From Melioribacteraceae bacterium (GTDB lineage: Bacteria; Bacteroidota; Ignavibacteria; Ignavibacteriales; Melioribacteraceae): a stretch of DNA of 64,000 nt. This document shows, piece by piece, positions 33,962 to 48,900 of this stretch. The stretch's first letter is position 1; each line of letters starts with the position of its first letter. Both the position numbers and the translations under genes were made by a program. The notes under the pieces are model-generated. The model was given only the letters and a program-made list of their open reading frames with translations, was not told the origin of the DNA and did no database searches. The stretch lies in assembly GCA_022181065.1 (NCBI GenBank), contig BQMY01000118.1, positions 1 through 64,000 on the forward strand. The letters are read 5' to 3'.

Positions 33962-36900
33962 TAGGTTCGAATCCTATCACCCCGACTAATATTCTCTCCC
34001 GCATTCAAGAACCGTCACTCTCCCACACCAATGTTTTGACCTAAAATTTTATATTTTGGTAATTCATTTAACTTCATTTTTTATTATTTTTCTCAAAAAA
34101 TAAACCTTACTTTTACAACAGTAACAAACATCATCATCAACAAGACGGAAATATCTCTATGAAGAATCTATTAACGGTTATCAGTATCCTGTTTATTATC
34201 GTGACGGGGCTTATTGCGCAGGATATACCAATAACACTCTATTTTACACCCCCTTATGAAGGTTTCGACTCTATCAGAGTAGCCGGAACTATTAACGGCT
34301 GGAACAATAATGATCCGGCGTGGACCATGCATGACGATGACGGTGACGGAATATATCAGGTCACTAACCCAATGACAATTGGTGTAACACAAGATTACAA
34401 ATTTGTCTTCGACGCAGACTGGAGCCAGGCATTCAATGACCCGAACAATCCAATTATTCATATTGAAGACAACAACAATTCAAGAATAACACCTACCGAT
34501 CCCAATATCACCTATCTTTTACCGCGAGATATAAATTCTCTCGGTGAAGTATATGTTGATACTTCCGATGCCGGTGAACCAATCAGAGCTATTTTAGCAT
34601 TTACTGACGGTAATGAAATAGACCCATCCAGCATCGTTTTAACTATTAATGGAACGGTTTACGATAATGTTGCCGATTTTTACAACGATACCACTCAAAT
34701 CTTTTCCTTCACACCACCGATGCCATTTGGTGAAGGTGAACATACAGTAATTTTTGAAGTATCATCAACTGCCGGAACAACAATCGATACAACCACTTTC
34801 GAAAGGCTTCCCGGTTTCGCAGAAGTATTTTATCCGATTGAATTTTATTATGACGAACACAACAGCAGATACAACATTAATCAAAATATTAACAACGTTT
34901 CTGTAATGGGTGAATTTAACGGTTGGAATAACGTTTATGACCCGATGCAGGATGATGACCTGGATGGTTTGTGGGAAGCAACCGTACTAATTAAACCGGG
35001 ACAGTATGAATACAAATTCCAGGCGAATGACGGGTTCTGGATGAATGATTTTGACCTTGTCAATATCACATCTGATGGCAATCTAAACAATATATATGAT
35101 GTAGAAGCCGATACTCTCCCGCGTGTCATCCTTAAAACACCCAAACAGGGTACTGTATATAAAACAAACAACAGCTTTGAAGTGTTTGACATGCTTGCCG
35201 TTCTGAGAGCAGGTGTTGGTTCGGAAGGTGTTGATGAAACTTCTATCGCGGTATTTGTTGATGGCTTTGACGAGCTTTTTGATTATGATACAACAACTAC
35301 AGAGCTGACTACTACTTCTGCGTTTGGTGGTCCGGGTACACACGAACTGGTAATTTCATTTTCAACTAAAGAAGGTAAAACAGTTGAAAGTAAATACACT
35401 TTTGCACTCGTGTCGCCTGATGACGGGTTTGCGGCAGTCGATGCTTTCGAAGATGAAGTTTACACTTATCCAACAGGTGTGGAAACAGGTTCAGGAGACC
35501 TGAAGTACCTCAATATTTCTACTTCAAATCCATACGATTCACTAACATTTTCTATTGAACTTGAGAATATCAGCGACAGAACCAGATTGGGTATAGTCTT
35601 TACAAATCCAACTACTTTATTGGCTCCTGATAGCAGAAATCTTGAACTTGATCTACCCGATTGGCAAAGTGAGGGTATCTTCTTTACAATCTCACCTCCC
35701 GGCAATCCTTATTTCAATGCTGATATAGAAAACAGGTTTCAGGTAACAAATAATCCCGCGTCATTCAGCGAAGAATCAATTTTTGTGAATGGCGATGCTG
35801 TTTCAAGTAATAAATTCGAGTTCAACCTGAGTGTTGAATATCTCGAAAACATCATGGGTACATGGTTCGATCCCCGCGATCTGATCATATTCAGCTATAT
35901 TGCCGATACAGATGGAAGCGGCAACGCAATGGAGATCACATCTGCCGAAAATGGCGATGATGATGAAATTGACGCAGATATTTATGACGCGTTTTTTATT
36001 CGCGACGCTTTCTGGCAAAACAGAATGCTCAATAATTATATCACATCTTCACAACCATTCGGACCAATGGAAACTGCTCTTGATGGTCCTGGAAGAGGAA
36101 TCACATCTCTTGCAGGTGAAATGATTTCAGATAGCCTTGCGGTTAACGGCCCAAGAATAACTATACTTACCCCAAGCGTAAACTTCTGGTATAGTAACGT
36201 TACTGTTCATGGTGAAATAAATGACAGCAGCATTACTTCCGCAAACTTTTATTTCAACGGCAACATGGAAACCATCAACGTTACAGACGGGCACTTTTCA
36301 AAAGATATTACTCTTGATGAAGGTATAAATGAAGTCCATGTTATCGCCACAGATACTGCCGGCTACACAGCTAATTCCAAAACAGTACGATTGACATATA
36401 CTCCTGATAAAATGCCATATGTCTATATAAACACTTCGTTAAATGACAGAACAGTAACTTTAACCGCAGATGCTGAATCACCTGTAAACTCCAATCTAAC
36501 TTATAACTGGATAGCGGATGAAAATAATCCTTCACAGGTGACAATTAATGGCAGCGGTGAAACAGTTACAGTTGACTTCCCCGCAAATGCGGTTGGTGAG
36601 TATTTTATCAGTTGTGAAGTGGAAGATGCCGAAGGTCGTACTTACAAAGCTCGCAGATTAGTCAACTGTAGCGAGGAAATGGTTAATATTATTGAAGATA
36701 ACGAGCACGCTGACTGGATAGAACGTGCTATAATTTATGAGATTTTCCCTCGATCTTTCTCTACAGAAGGTGGGTTCGAAGGAGTCAGCGACCGAATTCC
36801 GGCAATGAAAGCATTAGGGATAAATACGATATGGTTTATGCCTGTCAATCCGGGTCCAACGACCCATGGCTATGAAATCGTTGATTATTTCGGTATCGAG

Positions 36901-39900
36901 GAAGATTACGGTACAGAAGAAAGTTTCAAAGCATTAGTTGAAGAGCTGCATGAAAATGATATCAGAGTTGTAATTGACTGGGTTGTAAATCATACTTCAA
37001 TTCAACACAGATTTATGCAGAACATATTCGAGTACGGTCAATATTCTCCATGGGCAGACTGGTATCTGTGGGAAGGTGAGCCGGGAAATTCGAATTATGA
37101 ATTTTATTTTGACTGGGCATCATTACCAAATCTTAATGTTGCCAATGAAGATGTACAGGATTACTTTATCAATGCAGCAAAATATTGGGTAACAGAATAT
37201 AACGTAGATGGATTCAGATGTGATGTAGCCTGGGGTGTTGAAGAAAGAAGCACCACCTACTGGCAGAAATGGCGTAAAGAACTGAAAAACATCAAGCCTG
37301 AACTTTACCTTCTCGCAGAAGCAAATTCTGAAAATGTTTATTACGAAAATAGATTTGAATCTGCTTACGATTGGCAATTGAGAAACCTTTTGATACAAAT
37401 GATGAATGGTAATAGCTCCATTAATGCAATTGACCAGCAAGTAAGAAAATCTTACCCTGTAAACGCGAGACCATTCAGATTTATTGAAAACCATGACGAA
37501 GCAAGAATTATATCTACTCATGGTGTGCGTCGCGCACTCCTTACACAAACGATGATATTTACTCTCGATGGTATCCCGCTGCTTTATGCAGGTAGTGAAG
37601 CGGGAGAACAAACCATGCGTGACCTTATTAACTGGAGTGATCCAAATGGTGTTCGTCCTTACTTCATGAATCTTATTGATATTCGCAAAAGTTACTATAA
37701 TAACCCTGTGTTAGAACGAGTTACCAACGGCAACGATCAGGAAGTTTACAGCTACGCAGTAACTAATCAGCCTGTACCGGAAAATGAAAATGGTAAAAAA
37801 AATGTTATTGTTAGCGCGGTAAATTTCAGCGACAATACCGTAAATACCTCTCTTGATCTTTCCGGAATTGATCTTGAAGGAAGCGAACCATATTTCCTTA
37901 CAGATCTGTTCAGCGGAGAACAAGTGCAGCTAACATCAGCCCAGTTAAATTCAGTCTCGGTACAAATTGAATATTACAGCGCAAGAGTTTTCAGTCTGGG
38001 TGACTCGGTAACGGTTTCACTCCGAGATTATGACATTCATGAAACTGTTACTGAATATGGATTGGATCAGAATTATCCTAATCCGTTTAACCCGACGACT
38101 ACAATCAAGTTTGCGATCCCCGAAAAGAGTAATGTTCGCCTTGAAGTATATAACATTTTAGGTCAGCGTGTTGAAACTCTTATAGACAGAGAACTTAATC
38201 AGGGTCATCATGAAGTTGATTTTAATGCGTCACGTTTAGCATCAGGCGTATATTTCTATACAATTCAGGCGGGAGATTACGTAAATGTAAAAAAAATGAT
38301 GCTTTTAAAATAGTGCTGAGTACTTAGTGGTTAGTACAAAGTAGTAAAGACGGCATTAGGTTGGTGAGAATGTCTGCCTGCCCCGCTCACGGGGAACCAT
38401 ATCCTGTCTTTACAGAACAAACCTAATAATTTCCTAAAAGGGAGGGTTGTTACACTCCCTTTTTTTCTCTCTAATTTTTAAGAATTGATCAAAAAAATCA
38501 TTTACACACCACAGTTACCACTTAAAAGCTAAAGCTCTTTTTCCGAGTATCAGATCATCAAAAATAATTTCACCTGCTCTTCCTGCCGCACCAACACATA
38601 CATGCAAGGGGATGAGATGTTCCTCGCGAGGATGGCAATATTTTGCTGAGGGTGCATCTTTCCAATTTATCAATTTTTCCCTCATCTCTTTATATTCACT
38701 ATCACCAGTGACAAGTTCACCTAACCAATTTTGAAAAGACTGATTCCTTTCGTCGAAATCATCGGAATCATTAAAAAATTCACGCATATTATGAAATGAG
38801 AAGCCTGACCCTATAATAAGTATATTTTGTTCTGCCAGTAAACCCCTGAGTAATTCACCCAATTTAATATGTTGTAAAGGATCTAATCCGGATAGAAGTG
38901 AAATCTGTACCACCGGAATATCAGCCTCCGGGTACATCATTTTAAGTGGAATAAATACACCATGATCAATTCCGCGTTCGCTCTCAAAACGTGCGTCGAT
39001 ACCTTCATTTTGCAGCACACCGAAAACTTTCTCAGCTAACTTTGGATTACCATGAACTTCATATTTAATCTTGTATGCCTCATCCGGAAATCCATAATAA
39101 TCGAGATATAACGCTGGCCTCTCTGAATTTATAATACTGATTCGTTCCTCTTCCCAATGAGCACTGAAAACAATTATTGCTTCCGGGCGATCAATCAGTT
39201 TTGGTAACCGTTCCATAAATTCGTTCATTTTAGAATGTCCGGGATCTCCTAAAACCGGTAATGGCCCACCACCATGCGAAAAATATACAATACTGCCTTT
39301 CATTATTCCTGCCTGTGTAACTTTAGTCTATTATTGAATTATATTTATATTATTCGAAGGGAATAATAAATCCTTGCCAGAATCTCATCATCCTCTTTGA
39401 TCACAACTTTAGTATTTGCGTCAATCGATTTAAGGAGTGCACCAAATATCCGCATCCCGAAATTTGGTAATTCATGAAATCGTTTTATTCTTCGTTACCT
39501 GTATAAATTAGTAATAAATGAAGAAAAAGAAGATTTTTCATTTCTCCTCCCAAAGCTTGTTTCAATATAATACCAAAAAACGAATTCGCTACACTCTACT
39601 CACAGATTTTTTTATTTTACTTTAATTCAATACTTAAATTATTAAATTGGATAGCTACTCTTTATACTTTATTTTTATAAAAAAAATTGGTGAATCAATG
39701 AAAAAAATAATTTCTCTATTTATCATTTTAACTACCGGGGTATTATTTTCCCAGGAAACGGATCAGTCCATGCAGCAGATGTACATGGAACTTGCTCAAC
39801 CGGGTGATGAACATGACTGGCTCTCCAAATATTCGGGTAACTGGGAACAAAATTATAAATTTTACTCTGCCCCGGGCGCACCACCTGTCGAATCTACAGG

Positions 39901-42900
39901 TAAGGCAACCGCTGAAATGATTCTTGGAAATCGTTTTCTTAAATCTACCGCAACAGGTAATATGATGGGTATGGATATTGAAAGTATCTCAATCCTCGGG
40001 TTTGACAAAAGATTCAAGAAATTTACACTCGACGGGTATGATACTATGGGCACATACGGAATCCACGCCGAGGGGGTTTATCTTAAAGATTCGAAGACTC
40101 TCCGTTTTCGGGGTAAAAATTACGAACCCGCTATGAAAGAGTATGTCGATTATACTATGAAATTTGTCTTTCATGATGAAAATTCTTATAGTGTTGAACT
40201 GGTATTTCATTTTCCAAATGGAAATGATATGAAAATTATGGAAATCGAAAGTAAAAGAATCTGATATACACCCCAATAATGTTTAGATTTGAGAGGACGT
40301 AATTTCACGTCCTTTTTTTTTAATGGAACAAGATGGTTCAAAACAACATCACACTTAAGAAGATATTTCGATTTTGGCTGCCTCTCGCGCTTACGTGGCT
40401 ATTAATGTCGGTTGAAGGTCCACTCATCGCGGCAATAATCTCACGACTGGCGGAACCAAAATTCAACCTTGCCGCGCATGGTATAGCATTCTCTTTCGCG
40501 CTTATTATTGAAGCGCCTATAATAATGATAATGAGTGCTTCAACCGCTTTGGTAAAAAACCGTCAAACGTTCCTCAAGTTGAGAAATTTCACTTATATAG
40601 CAAACGGACTCATAACCGTTATTATGCTCATTTTTATCATTCCTGATGTATTTTCTTTTGTAACGGAGTATCTGCTTGAGTTGCCCAAGGAAGTGGCTGA
40701 ACTCACTTATATCGATACAATAATCCTTCTTCCCTGGCCAGCCGCGATCGGCTATAGAAGATTTTATCAAGGTTTATTGATAAGCGATAATAAAACCGTG
40801 AAGGTTACTCTCGGTACTATTATACGATTATTTTTTATGGGAATTACTGCATTCGGACTCTATTTGTTTACTGATTTTCACGGTGTAATAGTTGGTGGTT
40901 CCGCTCTTTCTGCCGGAGTTATCGCCGAAGGTTTGGCGAGTAAAATTATGGCAAGAGATATTGAGAAGAGACTCCGCGCCAATCATACTCACCCGGAACG
41001 AATTTCATACCGTGGCATAATGAAATTTTATTACCCGCTTGCTCTCACTTCACTCCTTAGCCTTGGAGTTTACCCTATGGTGACCTTTTTTATGGGGCAT
41101 TCAAGGCTTTCCATTGAATCTCTTGCGATACTCCCGGTTGTAAATTCGCTGGTATTCATATTTCGCTCACTCGGGCTTTCATATCAGGAAGTTGGGATTG
41201 CGATGATGGGAGAAAATTTCGCCAACTATAAAAAGCTGAGAGATTTTGGATGGATTCTTGGCGGCAGTGTTATTGTCGGACTTTCAATAATCGCATACAC
41301 TCCCCTTGCTAATTTCTGGTTTGAGACTGTTTCCGGGTTAACTTATGAGTTGAGCGAACTATCAATAAACACTCTGGCAATTGTAACAATACTTCCCGCA
41401 CTAACTGTTCTGATCAGTTTTCAGCGAGCGGTACTCGTTTACGCCAGAAATACTTCACCAATTACTTTCGCGACCGCAGCGGAGGTTACAGGGATAATTG
41501 TGGTTCTCTTCATCACAATTAACATGTTCGACATGATTGGAGCTTATGGTGCGGCTATTGCTTATATGATCGGAAGAATTGCGGCTAACTTTTATCTGGT
41601 ACCGCCTTATATGAAATCAATTCGTACCGGGATTAAAAAATAAATTAGTTGCCGGTATTCTTTTTTAACGCTATCTGAGCGACTGTCTCAAAAATAATTT
41701 TAAGATCGAGCAGGAAACTCCAGTTTTCGATATACCATATATCAAAACTTATTCTCTTTTTTGTTCGCTTTATCTGCTCTTCTAGATCGATAACATCACC
41801 CCTCAAACCATGAATTTGCGCCCATCCGGTGATACCCGGCTTGACACGATGACGCAGTTTTATCTCTTCAACTATCTCCCCGTATGAGTTATTAAACGGG
41901 ATAGCGTGTGGTCTCGGTCCAACAACAGACATATCTCCCTTGATAACATTAATAAATTGCGGGAACTCGTCAAGATTAAACTTTCTTAAAAACGCGCCGA
42001 TTCCGGTTACTCTGGAATCGTTTTCGCCGATAACGTTAAAACCTGCTTTTGAGCTACTGTGTTCGGTTGTCATCGTTCTGAATTTCAGGCAGCGGAAAGT
42101 TTCGTTGTTACGCCCAAGTCTGTCCTGAATAAAAAATACATTTCCCTTCGAGGTTGTTTTGATAATTATCGCCAGCAACGGGAAAAACCACCATCCTGTA
42201 ATCAGTAAGACAACACCCGAAAAAAGTATATCAAATGTACGTTTTACAATTCGCCATTGAATTTCATCAAGTGGATTGTTCCTTACGGTAATAATTGGAT
42301 AATTGCCAAACAGACTAAAATTAAACCTGCCTCCAAGAATAGAAAAATAATCGGGTATAATGTATGTTTTCACCGCGAGCTTATCACAAATCTTGAGAAT
42401 TGAATCGAGTTTTTCATATTCTTTCATTTCAAGAGCGATTACAAGCTCATTAATTTCCTGCTCCGCAAGAATAGATTCAAGCTCATTGATCTCCTCCGGT
42501 GATATAAAACCTTTGAAACTATAATTCAGTTCAGCGTTTTGAATAAGTGAATCTTTGAATTTTGATCCGGTATCGCCAGTCCCAATAACTGAAAGTACCC
42601 GTGTATTTTTATTCTTTCTCTTTAATACCCTGAATATTTTTTTAATAACAAAATGTTTTGCCGATAACGAGATAAAAAGCAGGAGCGTATTAAATATGAT
42701 AAAATTACGGGTAAAGAGTAATTCTTTGGAGAAGAAGATAAATACAACAGAAAAGAGTACACAAACAGCAGTAATTTTGAACAGCTTGATGATGTAGTCG
42801 AAGAAGCGGTTTGCGGCGAACTCATCATAAAGTTTAACCGCTCGCGAAATGTAAAACCAGACAATATTAAGCGAGAGGAGGAGCACAAACATCATCGGTT

Positions 42901-45900
42901 TATCAATGAGTACATTCCATGATTGTGCCAGCATAGCCGCTGAGAAGAATGATCCGTTCAGCAGCAGATAATCAGTAACTACTTTAAAATTTAATATTGA
43001 TTTCTGGTTGGCAAACATCAGAGCGATTTCCTGAAATCTTCATACTTTGTTTTTACAAAAGATTCTATTTCTTCCTCAAATCTTTTACGTGAAAATTTCT
43101 CCGAGTGTTCCCTGATTTTCACAGGATTAAATGATTTGCCCATCCTTTCGAATTCTTCTACAGTTTTTATCAATGATTCGGGAGACTGTTTTTCGAAGAA
43201 ATAACCCGTTTCACCAGGAATTATTGTTTCTGTCGCGCCACCCTTTCCATATGCTATAACTGGCGTACCGCAAGCCATCGCCTCAACATTGGTTATCCCG
43301 AAATCTTCTTCCGCCGCAAAAACAAATGACTTTGCCCGACCCATATAATCAACTAATGCGTCATCCGACTGATACCCGAGAAATTTTATATTCTGTCCTG
43401 CCAGCGCTTTTATTTTCGCTTCATCCGGACCACTGCCAATAACATATAATGTTTTATCTGGCATTTTCGTAAAAGCCTCAACGATCAAATCCATCTTTTT
43501 ATAAGGCACGAATCTTGCGACAGCAAGATAAAAATCTTCCTTATTCGTATTTAACCCGAATTTATCAACGTCAACAGGTGGATATATGACAGTAGCTTCC
43601 CTGTTATAGACTTTTTTAATTCTTCTGGCAATGTAACGGGAATTTGCCACAAAATGGTCAACCCGGTTAACAGAGGAAATATCCCACATCCTGAAATAAT
43701 GCAAAACTATCCTGGCAAATAGTCCCTTAATTCCGGTGGTTAGATTGGCTTCCCTCAGGTACTGGTTATACAAATCCCAGGCATATCTCACAGGAGTGTG
43801 GCAGTAACATACATGCATCTGGTTTGTTCCGGTCAAGACTCCTTTGGCGACCGCATGCGAACTTGATATGACAACATCATATGATGAGAGATCAAACTGC
43901 TCTACAGCAAGCGGGAAAAAAGGGAGATAATTTCTATATCGTTTTTTCGCGCCGGGGAGCTTCTGGATAAAACTCGTTTCTGCGGTTTTACCTTTAAGTA
44001 TTATCGACCGCTCCTCGGAAGTTAAATAATCAACAAGCGCGAAAATATCAGATTTATCCCAGATATTTGTAAATGATTCGACACACTTTTCCGAACCCAT
44101 GTAATTCACGAACCATTCGTGTACAATAGCTGTTTTCAAATATTTTACCGCATGTTATTAGATAATATTCTCAAAAATAATAAAAATTAAGCATCACAGC
44201 TAATTTATCTTTTTCATTCAGGAAGTGAAATCCAAACTGATGCCTCAATTTTGAAGTATCGTAAGAAACTCCTAATTTAGTGTGTGATAATGGAGAGCGT
44301 AAATGAATAAACCGGTTCAGCGAGTAGCGGCAATCCACGATCTTTCCGGAGTTGGTCGTGTATCCCTGACAATGATAATACCAATACTATCTACAATGGG
44401 TGTTCAGGTTTGTCCGCTACCCACAGCGGTCTTGTCTTCACACAGCGCGTATAAGGATTTTTATTTCGTGGATCTTACCGAACATATTGAGGGAATGATT
44501 AACCACTGGGAAAAAATCGGGTACGAATTTGATTCAGTTTATAGTGGATTCCTTGGTTCTTCCGCCCAGATTGAGATGGTAGAATATTTCATCAGGAAAT
44601 TCTCAACAGAAAGCTCACTGGTAGTTATCGATCCTGTCCTTGGCGATAATGGAAAACTATATAAAACATTTGATGACAGGATGGTCGCTGAAATGAAAAA
44701 ACTCGTCAAATATGCCGATGTGATCACACCAAATATTACAGAAGCATCATTGCTGCTGGATGAGGAATACTCGGATAATTTCAGCATTGAAAAAATTAAG
44801 GGATGGCTTCTCAAACTTACTTCAATGGGTCCCGATACTGCTATTATAACAAGTATTCCGGAAAAACCTGAAGGGAAACGAACATCGGTTGTTGCCTACT
44901 CAAAAAAGGGAAAACGTTTCTGGAAAGTAAGCTGCGATTATATACCCGCGTTTTATCCGGGAACAGGCGATGCTTTCACTTCGGTTATCACCGGCTCACT
45001 ATTGCAAGGCGATAGCCTTCCTGTAGCTATTGACAGGGCTGTCACATTTATCTCACTTGCGATTCGGTCAACATTTGGTCACGAAAATGATCCGATGGAG
45101 GGGATTATGATTGAACGCGTTCTTGACTCCCTTAAAGCACCGGTTCAAATGGGTAGTTACGAGTTATTGAGCTGAGTATGAAAAATTCTAAAATGGTAAT
45201 AACCGATTTTGACGGCACACTCGCGGATTCAAATCGTGAGATAACCTCAAAAAATCTTGAGACTCTACACAATCTGGGACAAGCGGGAATCCCGAGAGTA
45301 GTTGCAACCGGACGCAATTTGCATTCATTCACGACCGCAGCACCTCCTGATCTCCCGATAGATTATCTCGTGTTTTCGACCGGAGCGGGAGTGCTCGACT
45401 GGAAGAACAAAAAATTGCTCGCAAAGAGTCAGTTAGAGAAAGATGTTGTCCGGCATAATACTGAAATGCTAATTGATGAAAATAAGGACTTTATGCTACA
45501 TTTCCCCATTCCGGATAACCATAAGTTTTTATTTCACAGGTTCCATTCAGATAACCACGACTTTGAAACACGCCTGAACTATTACGGTGAGTTTGCCCAA
45601 CAGCTCGACCGGGTGCCTGACATAAACGCGACACAGTTGTTAGCTGTCCTTCACCGGGATGAACTTTCCGAACTGGAAAGATTAACCACCCTCGCTGAAC
45701 GAGTGAAAGTAATTAAAACTACATCACCGATTACCGGCACAGCAATATGGATGGAGTTGTTTCCGGAAGGTATTTCCAAAGCATTCGGGATAAACTGGTT
45801 ATGCGAAAAACTGGGAATTAATCACAATTATTGTGTTGTAGTGGGTAACGACTATAATGATCTCGACATGCTGCATTTTACCGAAAAAAGCTATGTGGTG

Positions 45901-48900
45901 GAAAACTCACCTGATGATCTAAAATCAGAGTTTAATACAGTTGCCTCGGTAGAAAATAGTGGTTTCGCTGAAGCCGTTAACTTTCATATAGATATTTAAT
46001 CTGCTTTTTCAGTTTTCCTTCTCAGATACATCGAGAAATTCAGACCCGTGATAAACCAGATCATTGTAATAATTTCATGATCACCAAAATTCCATTCTGT
46101 CAACCCGGAAACTAAAAATGAAACAAAACATCCGGCACTGCCCAAAGCGAGTGAGCCTAAAAACTCCTTATCCCTGAAAGTTTGGTATATCTTCATGTTA
46201 AGAATAAATATTTTACCGAGAAGCCACATGATAACTACAAATCCGGTTATACCAAGAATAGCCAGGATATGTATATAATTATTGTGTAAATGCCCCTGAA
46301 TCTCCTTGGCGTATGGAGATTTATATTTCACATATAATTCCGCTAAATCAATATCACCAACACCAAAAAGCGGATGATCGAGGAACATCTCCCAACCCGC
46401 TTTCCATAAACTTAACCTTACAAAATTCGATCTGAGATAAGGATCAAATATACTGGTCAATCTTCCCTGTTTATAGGTAGTTGTGATGAGCATATCCTCA
46501 AGCAGCTCAAAATCATTCGGCAACGATTTTAAGAGTCCCAACTTGTCGGTGGTTAACTTACCATTATCAAAATTGAGTCTCACAAACTTGTTTGCGATAT
46601 CGATAGCGTAAAAATTGGTTTTTCGTTTTGCTATATGGATTATCGGGTCAATATTATTATCGGCTACTACCGAGGCTCTGGCGTTTTCAATCTTATGGAA
46701 TTTCTGCTCTCCCTGCATCAGGAGAGTTCCTCCCTCCAGCCAGTGGATGTGTATTTTCCTGGCAAATTGCTGATGATAATTCAGAGTAGCAGGTATTCCT
46801 TTTTTGAGTGAATAGATTTTTATTAAATTATCCCTCGACCTCAAAGCAAGAAGGCTATCATTCACAACAAGTTTATAATATGGGTTTTTAAGATTCTCGC
46901 GATACAGATAGTCTCCTGACAAAGCATCTATTACTGTAAGTCCGCTATCCTTATCGATCGCATATACAATTTCGTTGTACAGTTTGTAATCCTCTGTGAA
47001 CCCCGGGGACATAAACTCATGACTGAATTCAAATCTATTTCTATCTGATTTAAATATCATAAAGCGTGTATCAACAAGCCAGGCTGAAAATAATGAGTCA
47101 TTTACACGCTGAAAATCAAGTACAGGACTCGGGGTTTGTTTAATATAATCAAGTTGTTTGTTGTTATTTAGCTGAGCGAGTCCACCTTCATAGTCGCTGA
47201 TATAAATTTCATCATCAATTTTAGTTACACTATGGGCTCTGCCTTCAGTATTTAAGATAGTCTGAAGTTTAATTTCGTTACCGTCAAAATTGAAAAACCT
47301 TACATTACTATAGTTCTTCTCGGCAAAAAACGCTGCGATTACAATTATCACGAGGGGCAGAATATAGACCCATTTTCTCTTCATGAGGATTACAAAACCA
47401 ATCCCTGCAGCCAGTCCGAGCCATCCCGTTCTTTTATAGGTTGCCAGAATAGCGAGAGTTGAGACCGCAAAAGTGAGAAATATTAAAAGTTTATATTTCC
47501 AGTTCCTCTTTTCATGAATGAGAAACGCAAATAGAAAAATAATTGTAAAGCTGGCAAGAATGCTAGTGGTGATGGGATATTGAAATATTCCCGGTCCAGA
47601 ACCGGTTATCTGAAATAACCCTTTAATAAAGTAGTCATAAGCGTTTATTAAATAGATGAGGGCGCTTATAAAAGCAAATGTAATATATGTGTTAAAGAAA
47701 AACTTGATACGTTTGACATCAGTAGTTGAGGCAGTGATAAAATAAACAACAGGTAGAAGCAAAACTCTTTTTATCAGATTTGTTGTTGCCTGTTCGGTAT
47801 TATAAGATAGCAATGTTGAGATTACTTCAACGGCAATGAACAAAATGAATGGTAATTCAAGTCCGGTTTTAACAAATGGATTTTTACGAGTGTAAAACCA
47901 TCTGATCAGTACAAAAAGGAGCGCAAAATAGTACCCAAGCTGATTAACAAAAATCGAATTTGTAAGACTGCCAAGAAACAGGAAGCTGAAAAACAGAATT
48001 ATATAATCGATAATTTTTACAGTTTTGTCGTCGCCCATATCAATCCCGAAATTGTAATTCATACAATTTTTTATAAATACCTTTCTCGTCAGCAATTAGT
48101 TCGTCATGTTTACCAATCTGAACAATCTGACCTTTATCCATTACCAATATTTTATCAGCGTTGCGGATGGTGCTGAGTCGATGGGCTATAACAAATGTGG
48201 TGCGTTCTTTCATTAAACGTTCTATCGCTTCCTGAACAAGCACCTCAGATTCATTATCAAGCGCTGAAGTAGCCTCATCAAAAATCATGATAGGCGGATT
48301 TTTCAACAGAGCGCGGGCTATCGAAATACGCTGTCTTTGTCCGCCGGAAAGTTTCGTTCCTCTCTCTCCAATTATCGTATCATATCCATTTGGTAGTGTA
48401 TCAATAAATCTGTGGGCATTCGCTGCTTTGGCTGCCTCGATAACTTTTTCTAACGGAAACTCCTCGAGTCCGTATGCAATATTTGCCTTTGCCGACTCAT
48501 TAAACAGTACTGTTTCCTGTGTAACTATCCCCATTAAAGCGCGCAGGTTTTCGATTGATATATCTTTAATATCAACACCATCGAGTTTAATGCTTCCTGA
48601 AACGGGATCAAAAAACCGTGGAATCAAATCCACAAGGGTAGTTTTTCCCGCGCCGCTTGAGCCAACAAGAGCGATAATTTCACCCCGGTTTGCTGAAAAT
48701 GACACGTTATCAAGAACCAGTTCATCACCGTCATCATAATGAAAAGTAACGTTCTCAAACTCAATAATATTCTCAAAAGTATTTTTATCAACAGGCTTTT
48801 CAATATTTTTAATGTTGGGTTCGGTATCAATAATTTCAAATATACGATCCGCGGCTGCGCTCGATTCCTGAATCCTGTTATTGACACTGCTCAGTTCCTT